Of a stretch of DNA of 43,934 nucleotides, positions 17,063 through 27,400 are shown piece after piece. Source of the DNA: Glaciecola sp. UBA983 (GTDB taxonomy: Bacteria; Pseudomonadota; Gammaproteobacteria; Enterobacterales; Alteromonadaceae). The notes below the pieces were generated by a model. That model saw nothing but the letters and a program-made list of their open reading frames with translations, searched no databases and was not told where the DNA came from. The first letter of the stretch is position 1. Each line of letters starts with the position of its first letter. A program made the position numbers and the translations under genes. The stretch lies in NCBI GenBank assembly GCA_002292215.1, contig DBBN01000038.1, positions 1-43,934 on the forward strand. The letters run 5' to 3'.

Positions 17063-17146
17063 ATGAAGAAATTGTTAAGATTAATGACAGGTATCTCTAA
17101 GTTAATGAATAATATAGAAATACCTGTTTACAACAAATTCAAATAA
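17063..17146 (+). CDS. Possible 27-residue small protein
   Basis: An open frame starting MKKLLRLMTGISKLMNNI and ending NKFK, with AAGAGG placed 6 nt before the ATG. The N-terminal part would form a short basic amphipathic helix. It lies in the 218-bp gap between rmf and the DUF3466 gene, both on the opposite strand. A 13-nt inverted repeat overlaps its coding sequence, so selection may act on DNA or RNA structure instead. I recognise no family. Confidence 0.25.
   Translation: MKKLLRLMTGISKLMNNIEIPVYNKFK
17087..17127. repeat. Inverted repeat, 13-nt arms
   Basis: ACAGGTATCTCTA at 17087-17099 pairs with TAGAAATACCTGT at 17115-17127 with one mismatch and a 15-nt loop. Neither strand has a T-run right after it, so it is not a standard intrinsic terminator. 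It lies 43 nt beyond the DUF3466 stop, on that gene's downstream side, and could be a 3' stabilising hairpin or a protein-binding site. Confidence 0.6.
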
Positions 17147-17170
17147 AAAATAAGTTTTTATACTTATTAG

Positions 17171-18937
17171 TTATAAAGAGGATTTATGGATTGAACGTTG
17201 ACGGCGGCGCCAAAAAATACACTTTCCTAATAACGTAATCAGCAACAATGCGCCAAACGAAAATGACATACTCGCCCCTACTCGCTCAGGGATAGTATCT
17301 TCTTCAGTTGTACAATCATCAATTACACCGTTAGCAATAGGATTGAGCTTAACGGTTATAATTTGATCCGTCATGACTTCAGAACCGTCACTAAATAAGA
17401 CTAATTCACCAGCGGCATCCCGTGCTTGACGATTTACTAACGCATTGGCCAAAATAACGTTGTTATCGTTAATCGCGTTTGCCCCTACGATACTGTAAGG
17501 CGAATTACATTCAAGTAAATCATTAAGATTGGTAAACACTTGCGTATTCATGTCATACATAAACGCATTTTTACGACGAGTTGATGCATTATCAAACTCA
17601 ACCTCCCCTTCCCCTACAACGATATTGTTATTGTTAATATCGCGAGCAATACTTGATGATCCTGGGAAATAATCAGTTGGAAAAACTAATTCATCATTAT
17701 CAAGGTTATAAGTGTAGAACTTAGTACGCGACGTACCATTGATTTGGGTAGTACCCGTACCGATGATAATATTGTTATTATTAATATCTTTTGCTGTACT
17801 TGGGAAATAATCGGCTTTATCAATTAATTCAATTGTTTCGCCATCACGGAACATAGCAGCAGAGTTGAACTTCAACTCTCGGTCAAGATAATAAGTATGT
17901 GTTTCACCAACAGCGATCCCTTGATCATTAATCGCTAAAGCAGCATTATAAAACGCTGTATCTGAATTAGTTTCACTGACTGCTTCAGGTGTAAACGGCA
18001 ATGGGAAGGTTTGTGTTGAAATGATTTGGCCTTGAGCATCAAGTTGCCAAATTGTGGCACGACGATCCATACTTAAGGTCACTGCACCACCAAGAACTAA
18101 GTTGTAGTAACACACATCAAGTGGAATATCACCGCGCTCTTCATCATCATTACAAATGGCGATAGCTTCAACCAATTGTTCGGTCATACGTACTGAAGAC
18201 GTGCCGACAACTTGTAAATTTTGATTAATACTATACGCCTCGCTGAAGCCACCTAATGTCGTTTCACTTGGTGGTAAAGCAACCGTGTTACCATTTAACT
18301 GTACAAAGCCACGACGAACAAAGTCTGTAAGTACATAATTAATTTCGACTTCTTCAGCAGTGGTATATGACTGCTTGGTAAATAGACCTTCACCTGAACC
18401 AACTACTGTATTACTGTCAAAAATATAGTTTGCTACAGTTTCACTACCAAAAGTATAACCATTAGTCGCTGTGGTTATTTCATCGAAACCTTTAACTCGA
18501 ACATCAGTCATGCCGTTGTTAACAAAGGACTGATATAGAGCAAACTGCTGACTAGTGATGGAATTACCATTTGAGCCAAAACGAATTAAGCCAATCAAAT
18601 AATTGTAATCTGCATTATTAGGATTACCTGCTGCTGCTGAATCGACATCTGTCAAATTCGCAATAATAGTCGCATTGTCAAAATCAATTAAGCTTAAATC
18701 AATTGGTAGATTATAGATATCTTGCGCTATTACCAACGCATTACCTTCATTATCAATACTGCGCGCAAACACATTAATGGCTAATTCGTTGCTCGTTACT
18801 TCTTCTACTTCATATGTCGCTGCCGCTGCAAGTGGAGCAAAGCACGCACTTGTAATAAACGCAGATAATATGAATGTGCGCGACAATTTATGGCGCTTAA
18901 CGGCCGGTGACTTGGCGAAAACATCAGCTTGCTTCAT
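17171..18937 (-). CDS. DUF3466 exported protein with C-terminal sorting-like tail
   Basis: A 588-residue secreted or surface protein of unknown function. A Sec signal peptide covers about residues 1-39 (basic start, hydrophobic core ILSAFITSACFAPLAAAA). The body has recurrent modules with a D/A-I-N-x-N/D-x-x-x-V-G core (SINQNLQVVG, AINDQGIAVG, DINNNNIIIG, DINNNNIVVG, AINDNNVILA), like HAF-type repeat proteins. The end carries a GAS motif (554-556), one hydrophobic segment (about 560-576) and a basic cluster WRRRQR. This resembles the GlyGly-CTERM/rhombosortase signal but is atypical, since the motif is GAS and the post-TM tail is long. It starts 23 nt after the uup stop and is probably the last gene of the pyrD-rlmKL-grx-uup chain. 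Confidence 0.85.
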   Translation of the reverse strand: MKQADVFAKSPAVKRHKLSRTFILSAFITSACFAPLAAAATYEVEEVTSNELAINVFARSIDNEGNALVIAQDIYNLPIDLSLIDFDNATIIANLTDVDSAAAGNPNNADYNYLIGLIRFGSNGNSITSQQFALYQSFVNNGMTDVRVKGFDEITTATNGYTFGSETVANYIFDSNTVVGSGEGLFTKQSYTTAEEVEINYVLTDFVRRGFVQLNGNTVALPPSETTLGGFSEAYSINQNLQVVGTSSVRMTEQLVEAIAICNDDEERGDIPLDVCYYNLVLGGAVTLSMDRRATIWQLDAQGQIISTQTFPLPFTPEAVSETNSDTAFYNAALAINDQGIAVGETHTYYLDRELKFNSAAMFRDGETIELIDKADYFPSTAKDINNNNIIIGTGTTQINGTSRTKFYTYNLDNDELVFPTDYFPGSSSIARDINNNNIVVGEGEVEFDNASTRRKNAFMYDMNTQVFTNLNDLLECNSPYSIVGANAINDNNVILANALVNRQARDAAGELVLFSDGSEVMTDQIITVKLNPIANGVIDDCTTEEDTIPERVGASMSFSFGALLLITLLGKCIFWRRRQRSIHKSSL

Positions 18938-18960
18938 AAAATTCCTGTTATAACTATTGG

Positions 18961-20880
18961 TTAAGATTGTTGTAATTCTTCTAATTCGTCCCAGCGAGCA
19001 TAGGCAGCTTCAAGTGCTTGCTCACATGCGGCTAGGTCATCAATAACGGGTTGTGTATATGAAAAATCCTGAGTATAAAACCCATCTTCATTCATTTTTG
19101 CTTGGATCGTCGACACTTTGTTTTCCAAAGTTTCAATCTTTAGCGGTAACTCGGTTAATTCTATATTATCTTTATATGATAATTTTTTATTTTTGTTAGC
19201 GACAGGAATGTTTTCTACTGCCTGAACGGGGTTAGGACTGCTCTTGGCTGTAATAGTTCCCTGCTCTTTAGATTTCTTTAGGTCTTGTGCATACCATTCT
19301 GCGCTATCGGTATAACCACCTACAAACTCAGAAATGATACCATTGCCCTCAAATACCACACAAGATGACACGACATTATCAACAAATTCCCTATCATGAC
19401 TGACCAAAATAACGGTACCAGCATAATCAACAAGTAATGATTCTAATAACTCAAGTGTTTCAACATCTAAGTCATTGGTTGGTTCATCGAGGATCAGTAA
19501 ATTACTCGGTCTTAACATAAGCTTGGCGATCATTAGGCGATTCTTTTCACCACCAGATAATGAACTCACCGGTGCTTGAATACGATCCGGTTCAAATAAA
19601 TAATCTTGTAGATATGATATTACATGTCGCGGGCGATCATTAATCATGACTTCTTGTTTACCATCAGCGACGCAATCAACTACTTTTTGAGTTAAGTCGA
19701 GGGCATCACGGTGTTGATCAAAGTAAGCAACCTCTAGATTGACACCTTGTATAACTTCACCCGAATCGGGTTGTAGCTTTCCGAGTAACAATTTAATCAG
19801 CGTTGATTTACCACACCCATTGCTACCAATAAACGCAATTTTATCTCCACGAACAATATGTAAATCAAGACCTGCGACTATGGTTTGTCCACCAATACTA
19901 TAATGTAAATCAGTCGCTTCAAATACTCGTTTACCTGATGACTGACCAACATGACCGGTAAATTTAGCATTACCTTGCACTTTACGTCGTGCTTGATGCG
20001 TTTCGCGTAAGGCTTTTAGTGCGCGAACACGACCTTCATTGCGAGTACGACGAGCCTTGACTCCTTGTCGGATCCAAACTTCTTCGAGCGCTAACCGTTT
20101 ATCAAATAAGGCATCTTGATTGGCTTGTACTTCTAAATCATGCGCTTTTTTCTCTAGATATAATTCATAGTTACCCGGATAAGAAGTGAGTTTACCACGA
20201 TCTAGATCAACAATACGTGTCGCTAGTGAACGAATAAATGCACGGTCATGCGAAATAAATACAATCGAACCTTTGAACTGTTTTAGGGACGTTTCTAACC
20301 AACCAATCATGTCGATATCAAGGTGGTTGGTTGGTTCGTCTAATAATAAAATATCAGGTTGAGAAACAATGGCACGCGCCAATGCCGCTTTACGACGCCA
20401 GCCACCTGATAATGATGACAACATATCATCGGCGTTAAGATTGAGCATCGTTAACGTTTGTTCAATTGCCGTTTCATAACCCCAAGCATTTTGGCTATCG
20501 AGTTGATTTTGTAAATGCATTAACTTGTCTAATTGAGCTTCAGATGGATCCTCGCCTACAACAATAGTTTGTTCATGATAGGCTTTGATTAATTCCCCGA
20601 CGCCATCAAGCCCTTGAGCAACATAATCGAATAATGTCGCTTCAACACTCTCTGGTGGATCTTGCGGTAAACGAGAAATACGATAATTATTGTCGACAAC
20701 GCGCACACCATCATCAAGGATAATTAACCCTTCAATGACTTGTAAAAATGTGGATTTACCTGAACCATTACGGCCAACAATACACACACGTTCATTTGGT
20801 TCTAAAACAAAATCCACCCCATTTAAAATAGGTGGATGACCGAAAATGACGGAACCGTCTTTAATTTGTAACACACTCAT
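18961..20880 (-). CDS. uup: ABC-F ATPase Uup
   Basis: A cytosolic ABC-F ATPase with two nucleotide-binding domains in 639 residues and no membrane segment. Domain 1 has Walker A GRNGSGKST (36-44), signature LSGGWRRK and Walker B ILLLDEPTNHLD. Domain 2 has Walker A GSNGCGKST, signature LSGGEKNR and LLILDEPTNDLD. A charged linker lies between them (RRTRNEGRVRALKALRETHQ). The C-terminal ~75 residues form the coiled-coil DNA-binding domain typical of Uup (LPLKIETLENKVSTIQAKM and following). Uup acts in ribosome-related functions and limits precise excision of transposons in E. coli. The ATG overlaps the stop of the glutaredoxin-like gene by 4 nt. Confidence 0.95.
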   Translation of the reverse strand: MSVLQIKDGSVIFGHPPILNGVDFVLEPNERVCIVGRNGSGKSTFLQVIEGLIILDDGVRVVDNNYRISRLPQDPPESVEATLFDYVAQGLDGVGELIKAYHEQTIVVGEDPSEAQLDKLMHLQNQLDSQNAWGYETAIEQTLTMLNLNADDMLSSLSGGWRRKAALARAIVSQPDILLLDEPTNHLDIDMIGWLETSLKQFKGSIVFISHDRAFIRSLATRIVDLDRGKLTSYPGNYELYLEKKAHDLEVQANQDALFDKRLALEEVWIRQGVKARRTRNEGRVRALKALRETHQARRKVQGNAKFTGHVGQSSGKRVFEATDLHYSIGGQTIVAGLDLHIVRGDKIAFIGSNGCGKSTLIKLLLGKLQPDSGEVIQGVNLEVAYFDQHRDALDLTQKVVDCVADGKQEVMINDRPRHVISYLQDYLFEPDRIQAPVSSLSGGEKNRLMIAKLMLRPSNLLILDEPTNDLDVETLELLESLLVDYAGTVILVSHDREFVDNVVSSCVVFEGNGIISEFVGGYTDSAEWYAQDLKKSKEQGTITAKSSPNPVQAVENIPVANKNKKLSYKDNIELTELPLKIETLENKVSTIQAKMNEDGFYTQDFSYTQPVIDDLAACEQALEAAYARWDELEELQQS

Positions 20881-21137
20881 GAACGAATAAATTCCTGTAC
20901 TTGTGGAAGTTCAAATGGCCAATACAGCGCTACATCTGAATCTCGATTCAAGATTACGGGGATACGTGCCCCGTAATGATGAAATAATATAGTTGTTGAT
21001 TTGACATTCACGTAGCTAATTTCTACAGGAATGTCTGGATTAGCAGCAATCGAAAGATCTAATAAAGTATTTGCATCATCACATAACGCACAATCTTCAC
21101 CACCAATTAACCAAATATTTTTTGTTGTTTTTGCCAT
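20877..21137 (-). CDS. Glutaredoxin-like protein (DUF836 type)
   Basis: An 86-residue thioredoxin-fold protein with an N-terminal active-site motif C16-A-L-C19 after the first strand (NIWLIGGEDC) and the cis-Pro region ARIPVILNRDSD, followed by the C-terminal helix PQVQEFIRS. Small CxxC glutaredoxin-like proteins of this type are common beside rlmKL and uup in gammaproteobacteria. The specific partner is unknown. It lies 3 nt after rlmKL and overlaps uup by 4 nt (ATGA), so it is translated within a tight operon. Confidence 0.9.
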   Translation of the reverse strand: MAKTTKNIWLIGGEDCALCDDANTLLDLSIAANPDIPVEISYVNVKSTTILFHHYGARIPVILNRDSDVALYWPFELPQVQEFIRS

Positions 21138-21140
21138 AAG

Positions 21141-23309
21141 TTATCGGTTTAACGTTAATATCCAGCAATGATGGATTTTACTATTTCGGGCAAAATCTTC
21201 AGGGATAGTTGCAGCCGTTATATCTTCAATAACAAAGCCCATTTCATTAAGCGATTCATGATCAAGTTTAAAGCTACGTAAGTTATTAGAAAAATAAATT
21301 TTACCGCCATTAACCAAACAACCTAAGGCGTCACGGATCAAACTGACATGGTCACGTTGAACATCCCATGTTTGCGACATACGTTTTGAGTTAGAAAAAC
21401 TAGGTGGATCAATAAATATACGTTCATATTGCTTAGAATGATGTTTGATCCATTGTAAACAATCGCCTTGTTGAAAATCGTAACCGCCACGTAATTTATT
21501 AAGTCTAAAGTTATCTTTAGCCCATTCTAAATAGGTGTTTGACATATCAACAGTGGTTACACTTGCTGCTTTTCCTAACGCAGCATAGACCGATACACTG
21601 CCAGTATAGGCAAATACATTAAGGACACGCATGCCTTGAACATCTTGACCAAAAATCTGACGGGTCAAACGGTGATCCAAGAACAACCCAGTATCTAAAT
21701 AATCATGTAAATTGACATAAAATTGTGCGCCATTTTCATGGACAACGATACGCTCTTGTTGCGAATCGGTTTTCTCGTATTGTGCTTTGCCTTTCATTTG
21801 CTCACGGACTTTCAGTACTATTTTGTCAGTACTAACACCGGTTAACATAGGTAATTGCAACAAGACATCGTGCAAGCGACGACGGGCTTTTTCTGCAGGA
21901 ATATCTTTGGGTGGCGCATATTCTTGAACGACTAACCAATCATCATATCTGTCGATAGCACAATTATACTCGGGTAAATCGGCATCATAAATGCGGTAGC
22001 AGTTAGTCACTTCGGACTGGATAAACGGTTTTAAGCGTTTGAGGTTTTTTTTCAAACGATTGGCAAAATCTTGCTGACCGGTATGCTGCTCTACTTGTGT
22101 ACAGTTAGCTTCATTTAACTGATAATTAACACATTTACACTCTAATTTACCATTCATCATGGCATATTCTTTGTTTGAACGCAGACGCAGTTGGCGCAAT
22201 AATTCACGATTTGATGTCAACATGGACACGTGCCAGTTGGCAAAATGTGCTTTAAGTTGCTCGCCCCATTTAACGAACATAGGGAGTAACGTCGCTAAAT
22301 CGCCAAGACGTTCGCCATACGGTGGATTAGTCACAATAAAGTGTGTCGGTGCATCTGTATCAAGCGAAATAGTAGGTTGATTATCAATAGTCCATTTTAA
22401 CGCATCGGTTTGACTAAAGTGAATATCAGCAAACACCCCTGCTTCATCCGCATTCGCTTTCGCTCCACGGATAAGTTTACGATCCATGTCGTTAGCATAT
22501 ACAGTGACATGTGTTTCGTTTGCAGGTATTTGTTGCGCTTTAGCTTGTTCAACAATACCTGCCCAAATCGCTGGCTTATGTAGTTTCCAATGGGTAAAAC
22601 CCCATTGCTCACGTTTTATCGCTGGTGCAATATTTTGGGCAATTAATGCAGCTTCGATAGCAATTGTCCCTGAACCACACATAGGATCAGCCATCACTAA
22701 TTCTGTTGGAGTGTCAGAGGCTTGGTTTTCACGAACACGTTGAACGTAACCGCTGCGATATAACATCGCACTGGCAACATGTTCTTTCAAAGGTGCTTCA
22801 CCGGTACTTTGACGATAGTAGCGTTGATGTAAGCTTTTACCAGACATATCAACACATATGGTGACTTCGTCACGGTGTAAGCGAGCATGAACTACTAATT
22901 TTGGTGCCAGCTTGCTGACATTTGGACGCATTAGACCGTCTTCAACAAACCGGTCAACAATTCCATCTTTAATGCGTAACGCACCAAACTGAGTATTGTT
23001 AATCGCTTTGGTAGTACCGTTAAACTGCACCATAAAGTCATGTTCATGCCCAAAATGACTTGGCCAATCAATTTGGTTAGCAGCGTTATATAATTCTAGT
23101 TCGTTGGCACAAGGTGCATGTACTAACACCCATAATACGCGGTTAGCTAAGCGTGAATGCAAGCAAACTTTATAGGCATCGGCTATTTCACCTGTTACTT
23201 TGACCATACCTGGTGCTAACTTGGTTTCAATACCCGGACAAATCGTATTGATTTCATCTTGTAATAACGCGTCTAAACCACGCGAAGTTGTAACTAAAAA
23301 CTGATGCAT
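21141..23309 (-). CDS. rlmL: Bifunctional 23S rRNA methyltransferase RlmKL
   Basis: A fused methyltransferase making m2G2445 (RlmL half) and m7G2069 (RlmK half) in 23S rRNA. The 722 residues compare with 702 in E. coli. The N-terminus ([20 protein letters not shown]) leads into a THUMP domain. The RlmL SAM domain has MADPMCGSGTIAIEAAL and the N6/N2-type motif FIVTNPPYGERLGD. The C-terminal RlmK domain has VLNVFAYTGSVSVYAALG and IFIDPPSFSNSKRM. Its ATG overlaps the pyrD stop as TAATG, and the glutaredoxin-like gene begins 3 nt after its stop. Confidence 0.96.
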   Translation of the reverse strand: MHQFLVTTSRGLDALLQDEINTICPGIETKLAPGMVKVTGEIADAYKVCLHSRLANRVLWVLVHAPCANELELYNAANQIDWPSHFGHEHDFMVQFNGTTKAINNTQFGALRIKDGIVDRFVEDGLMRPNVSKLAPKLVVHARLHRDEVTICVDMSGKSLHQRYYRQSTGEAPLKEHVASAMLYRSGYVQRVRENQASDTPTELVMADPMCGSGTIAIEAALIAQNIAPAIKREQWGFTHWKLHKPAIWAGIVEQAKAQQIPANETHVTVYANDMDRKLIRGAKANADEAGVFADIHFSQTDALKWTIDNQPTISLDTDAPTHFIVTNPPYGERLGDLATLLPMFVKWGEQLKAHFANWHVSMLTSNRELLRQLRLRSNKEYAMMNGKLECKCVNYQLNEANCTQVEQHTGQQDFANRLKKNLKRLKPFIQSEVTNCYRIYDADLPEYNCAIDRYDDWLVVQEYAPPKDIPAEKARRRLHDVLLQLPMLTGVSTDKIVLKVREQMKGKAQYEKTDSQQERIVVHENGAQFYVNLHDYLDTGLFLDHRLTRQIFGQDVQGMRVLNVFAYTGSVSVYAALGKAASVTTVDMSNTYLEWAKDNFRLNKLRGGYDFQQGDCLQWIKHHSKQYERIFIDPPSFSNSKRMSQTWDVQRDHVSLIRDALGCLVNGGKIYFSNNLRSFKLDHESLNEMGFVIEDITAATIPEDFARNSKIHHCWILTLNR

Positions 23310-24319
23310 TAAGATAGCCCGTTAACAATGGTTGGTACTAATTTAGGACCGTGATAAATAAGTGCTGAATAAACTTGTACTAATGTGGCACCAGCATCTA
23401 AGCGTGCTTGTGCTGAGGCTGCAGAATCAATACCGCCCACACTAATAATGGGTAATTCACCTTGGAGGTGTTGTGCTAATTGCTGGGTAACTTCAAGACT
23501 TCGCTCTGCCAGTACTGCGCCACTTAATCCTCCCATTTCTTCAGCATGTGGTAAACCGATCACCGCTTCACGAGATAGTGTCGTGTTGGTTGCAATAACC
23601 CCATCTATCTTTGCCGCGACCATCGAATCAGCAATACCGATCAATTCTTCATGGCTTAAATCTGGCGCAATTTTCAGTGCGATAGGCGTATATTTACCAT
23701 GCTGGTCAGCTAAACGTAATTGGGCAGCTTTTAACCCGGCTAATAACTGATTTAACGAATCACCGTATTGTAAATTACGTAATCCAGGAGTATTCGGCGA
23801 GGAAATATTGACGGTGACATAATCAGCAGCCGTATAAACTTTTTCAAGACAGATTAAATAATCCGATAATGCTGCATCTTCAGCTGTATCTTTATTTTTA
23901 CCTATATTGATACCACAAATTCCGGTGTTATCCGCAGCTGCAACATTTTTTAATAATTCATCTACGCCATGGTTGTTAAAACCCATGCGATTAATGATGG
24001 CTTGTTTTTCCGGTAAACGGAACAAGCGAGGCTTAGGATTACCAGGCTGCCCGATTGGTGTCACCGTCCCAACTTCAACAAAACCAAAGCCCATAGATTG
24101 AAACGCATCGACACACTGCCCTTCTTTATCTAAGCCTGCCGCTAAGCCTACAGGATTAGGGAAATTAAGCCCCCATAAGGAAACCGGTTTGGCGATCACA
24201 TCTTGCTGATAAGTGCATTTGAGAAAGGAACGTTGCGTTTTAGCTAACCACCCTATTGTCATGTCATGAGCAAACTCAGGATCACATTGTAATAAGGCTT
24301 TATGTGCCAACGAAAACAT
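23309..24319 (-). CDS. pyrD: Class 2 dihydroorotate dehydrogenase (quinone)
   Basis: A membrane-associated flavoenzyme of pyrimidine synthesis that passes electrons to quinones. The frame extends to a TTG at 24334, but the ATG at 24317-24319 with GGAG 7 nt upstream gives 336 residues, the E. coli length. The N-terminal membrane-contact helices ([20 protein letters not shown]) mark class 2. The FMN and active-site motifs are present: [21 protein letters not shown], and [13 protein letters not shown] with the catalytic base Ser174. The 3' end overlaps rlmKL by 1 nt. The leader contains two hairpins (separate entries), one with a U-tract, so expression could be attenuated or read through from the upstream glutamate dehydrogenase gene. 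Confidence 0.96.
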   Translation of the reverse strand: MFSLAHKALLQCDPEFAHDMTIGWLAKTQRSFLKCTYQQDVIAKPVSLWGLNFPNPVGLAAGLDKEGQCVDAFQSMGFGFVEVGTVTPIGQPGNPKPRLFRLPEKQAIINRMGFNNHGVDELLKNVAAADNTGICGINIGKNKDTAEDAALSDYLICLEKVYTAADYVTVNISSPNTPGLRNLQYGDSLNQLLAGLKAAQLRLADQHGKYTPIALKIAPDLSHEELIGIADSMVAAKIDGVIATNTTLSREAVIGLPHAEEMGGLSGAVLAERSLEVTQQLAQHLQGELPIISVGGIDSAASAQARLDAGATLVQVYSALIYHGPKLVPTIVNGLS

Positions 24320-24336
24320 ACTGAAACTCCACAAAT

Positions 24337-24376
24337 AAAAAAACGCTATATACGGTGTAAATTATGCCATATAGCG
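24337..24376 (-). terminator. Intrinsic terminator/attenuator hairpin just upstream of pyrD
   Basis: On the minus strand CGCTATAT..GG pairs with CC..ATATAGCG (24344-24376) and is followed at once by seven T residues (24337-24343). It would end the glutamate dehydrogenase transcript. The U-tract finishes only about 10 nt before the pyrD Shine-Dalgarno, so it may also act as a pyrD attenuator. Confidence 0.75.
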
Positions 24377-24406
24377 CGTTTTTATGTTGTGTTTTTTATG
24401 TTACAT

Positions 24407-24423
24407 CACTGATTTATTCAGTG
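24407..24423 (-). repeat. Short perfect hairpin after the glutamate dehydrogenase stop
   Basis: CACTGA/TCAGTG arms of 6 bp with a 5-nt loop begin 11 nt after the stop of the glutamate dehydrogenase gene. No T-run follows on the minus strand; a short T-run follows on the plus strand. It precedes the larger terminator-like hairpin in the pyrD leader. Confidence 0.5.
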
Positions 24424-24434
24424 TTTTAGTAAAA

Positions 24435-27400
24435 TTATGAAGCACTCACCTTATTCGTTAATAATAACAGCTCGCGTAATGCCACTGAAAACTTAGCAAA
24501 CTCATGAGATTGACTGGTTTTAAACTCACTCATCATGCTTGACCAACGATTAATCAGGTTTGAATTTTCATCCATCCAGTTGACTAATAAATCATCAACC
24601 TGCGCAATAGAGGCTAGTTTTTCACTGCGTTTTAGTATTGAAATGGTCAGCAACCGTTGTTGATGATCCAATTCTTCACGGTATGATGCACGCGCTAATG
24701 CTTGCCAGTGGTTATTCACACCCTGTTGATTGATTTGTTCTAAGAACCAATGTAACTGTAAATGTGAACCTAGTTGGAAATATAAACGCTCTACCAAAGC
24801 AGGTTTTAATTGAGTTTTCTCTACAATATGCGCAAGATCTAATGCACTAAAGGCATTACTTTGTATGCCAATACGATATGCGATGGCTTCTGGCACACCT
24901 TGCTCAACATAACTGGCAACCGTGTTATTTAATGACGTTACCTCTTCAGCTACTAGGTATTCACTGATATTATTAAACAGATCTGAATAAACAGGTCGAT
25001 AGAACTCAATGGCACTATTGATTGACTCAAATTGAGTATGCTCACGTAACATCCAGCGTGTCGCACGGCGCACCGAGCGTCGCATCGAATCAAGTATCTG
25101 TAGTTGTAATGATGAATCAATTTTATTATCGAGTTGTTCAACGTCACGCCATAAGTCTCCTAAGTCATATAGCGCTTTTACTGTCGAATAGGCGATGGCT
25201 ATATCGCAGATACTCGCCCCGGTTTCTTCATTGAGACGGTGAGCAAAATTTATCCCCATATCATTAATCATATAATTGGTTAATTTAGTAGCAATAATCT
25301 CACCACGCAGAGGATGCTGCTGCATTTGAGCTTGATATTTGTCTTGTAATAATTGTGGAAAAGACCCCACCAAAAATTTCTGATAATAGGCGTTATCAGT
25401 AATTGCAGCTTGATTTAGTTCTTCCTTTAACACCATTTTGGCATATGAAATTAAAACTGATAGTTCTGGACGAGTCAGTCCGACGCCGTCAGCGATACGC
25501 TCAGAAAATTCTTCATCCGTTGGTATATATTCTAATTCGCGATTAAGATGTCCATCGCGTTCAAGTGTATGAATAAAGCGTAATTGTTCTTTGATTTGTG
25601 CGACGTTTGCTTGGTCGGTAATAGAAATGGACTGCGTCTGACGATAACAATCATCTAATACAATATCTGCCACGTCATCGGTCATTTCATAAAGCATGGC
25701 ATTGCGCTGTTTAACGGTCAAATCACCATTATTAACTAACGCATTAAGTAAAATCTTAATATTGACTTCGTTATCGGAGCAATCCACCCCACCCACATTA
25801 TCAATAAAGTCCGTATTTACTTTACCGCCTAGCTTAGCAAACTCGACACGACCCAATTGAGTACAGCCTAAATTACCGCCTTCTCCGATTATTTTAGCTT
25901 GCAGTTGCTTGCCATTTACTCGCACGGCATCGTTGGCACGATCCCCAACATCAGAATCGTTTTCTTTGGATGATTTAACGTAAGTACCTATACCACCATT
26001 CCATAACAAATCAACGGGCATTTGTAGGATTTGATGAATAAATTCATTGGGTGTTATTGATAGTTTTTTAGTATTCAGCCATTTTTTCATTTCAGCAGAT
26101 AGCGGAATTGATTTCGTGCGACGAGAAAATACACCGCCACCTTTGGATATTAGTTTGGTGTTGTAATCGGCCCAATTTAAAGATGGATCGGCAAATAAGC
26201 GCTCACGCTCAGCAAAACTCTCAGCAACGTTTGGATTAGGGTCAAAAAAGATATGCATGTGGTTAAACGCTGCAATTAAACGCGTCTTTTGTGATAACAA
26301 CATACCATTACCAAATACATCACCAGCCATATCACCAACCGCGACACAACTAAATTCGGTTGTTTGACAATCTACACCCAGTTCACGGAAATGACGTTTG
26401 ACGGACTCCCAAGCACCACGAGCTGTAATCCCCATTTTTTTATGATCATAACCAACACTGCCACCTGAAGCAAACGCATCTCCTAACCAAAAGTTAAATT
26501 CATCAGAGATCTCATTAGCAATATCAGAGAATGTTGCTGTACCTTTATCTGCAGCGACCACCAAATACGGGTCGTCATCATCGTGACGAACAACGGCATT
26601 GGGATAAACCACAGCACCATCAACAATATTATCAGTAATGTCGAGTAAACTGCGGATAAACGTTCGATAACAAGCCTGACCTGCCGCGATAAATGCGTCA
26701 CGCCCACCGGTCTTCGGTAGTTGTTTACACACAAAGCCACCTTTAGCTCCAACAGGAACAATGACCGTATTTTTAACTTGTTGTGCTTTGACTAACCCTA
26801 ATACTTCTGTGCGGAAATCTTCAAAACGATCGGACCAGCGTAAACCACCACGTGCAACTTTACCGCCTCGTAAATGCACCCCTTCAATTTGTGGTGAATA
26901 CACAAAAATCTCAAATTTAGGGATCGGTAATGGCATATCATTGATCAATTCAGGCAAAAGCTTGAATGATACATATGATTTTTGCTCACCGTTTTGTTTA
27001 GGTTGATAAAAATTAGTGCGCACCGTTGCCAGGATCATATCTAAATATTTACGGATGATTCGATCATCATCAAGGTTACTTACACCATCAAGTGAATGCA
27101 TAATTGCATCAACTAAATCACCTTCAGTTTGTTTTTTAAACTTATTCTTTGGTTCAAATCGATACGCAAATAACTCAATTAACGCTGCTGAAATTTTTGG
27201 GTAAGCTGCCATTGTATTCGCAATATACTCAACTGAAAAAGACAGTCCAATTTGTCGCATATATTTAGCATAAGCACGTAAGATAGTGACATTTCGTCCC
27301 GTCAAATTACCACTTAAAATAAGGCGGTTAAATGCATCGTCTTCTAGGTGATTTTGCCATACTTGCGCAAACCCATCTTGGAACAAGGATTGAGACTGAG

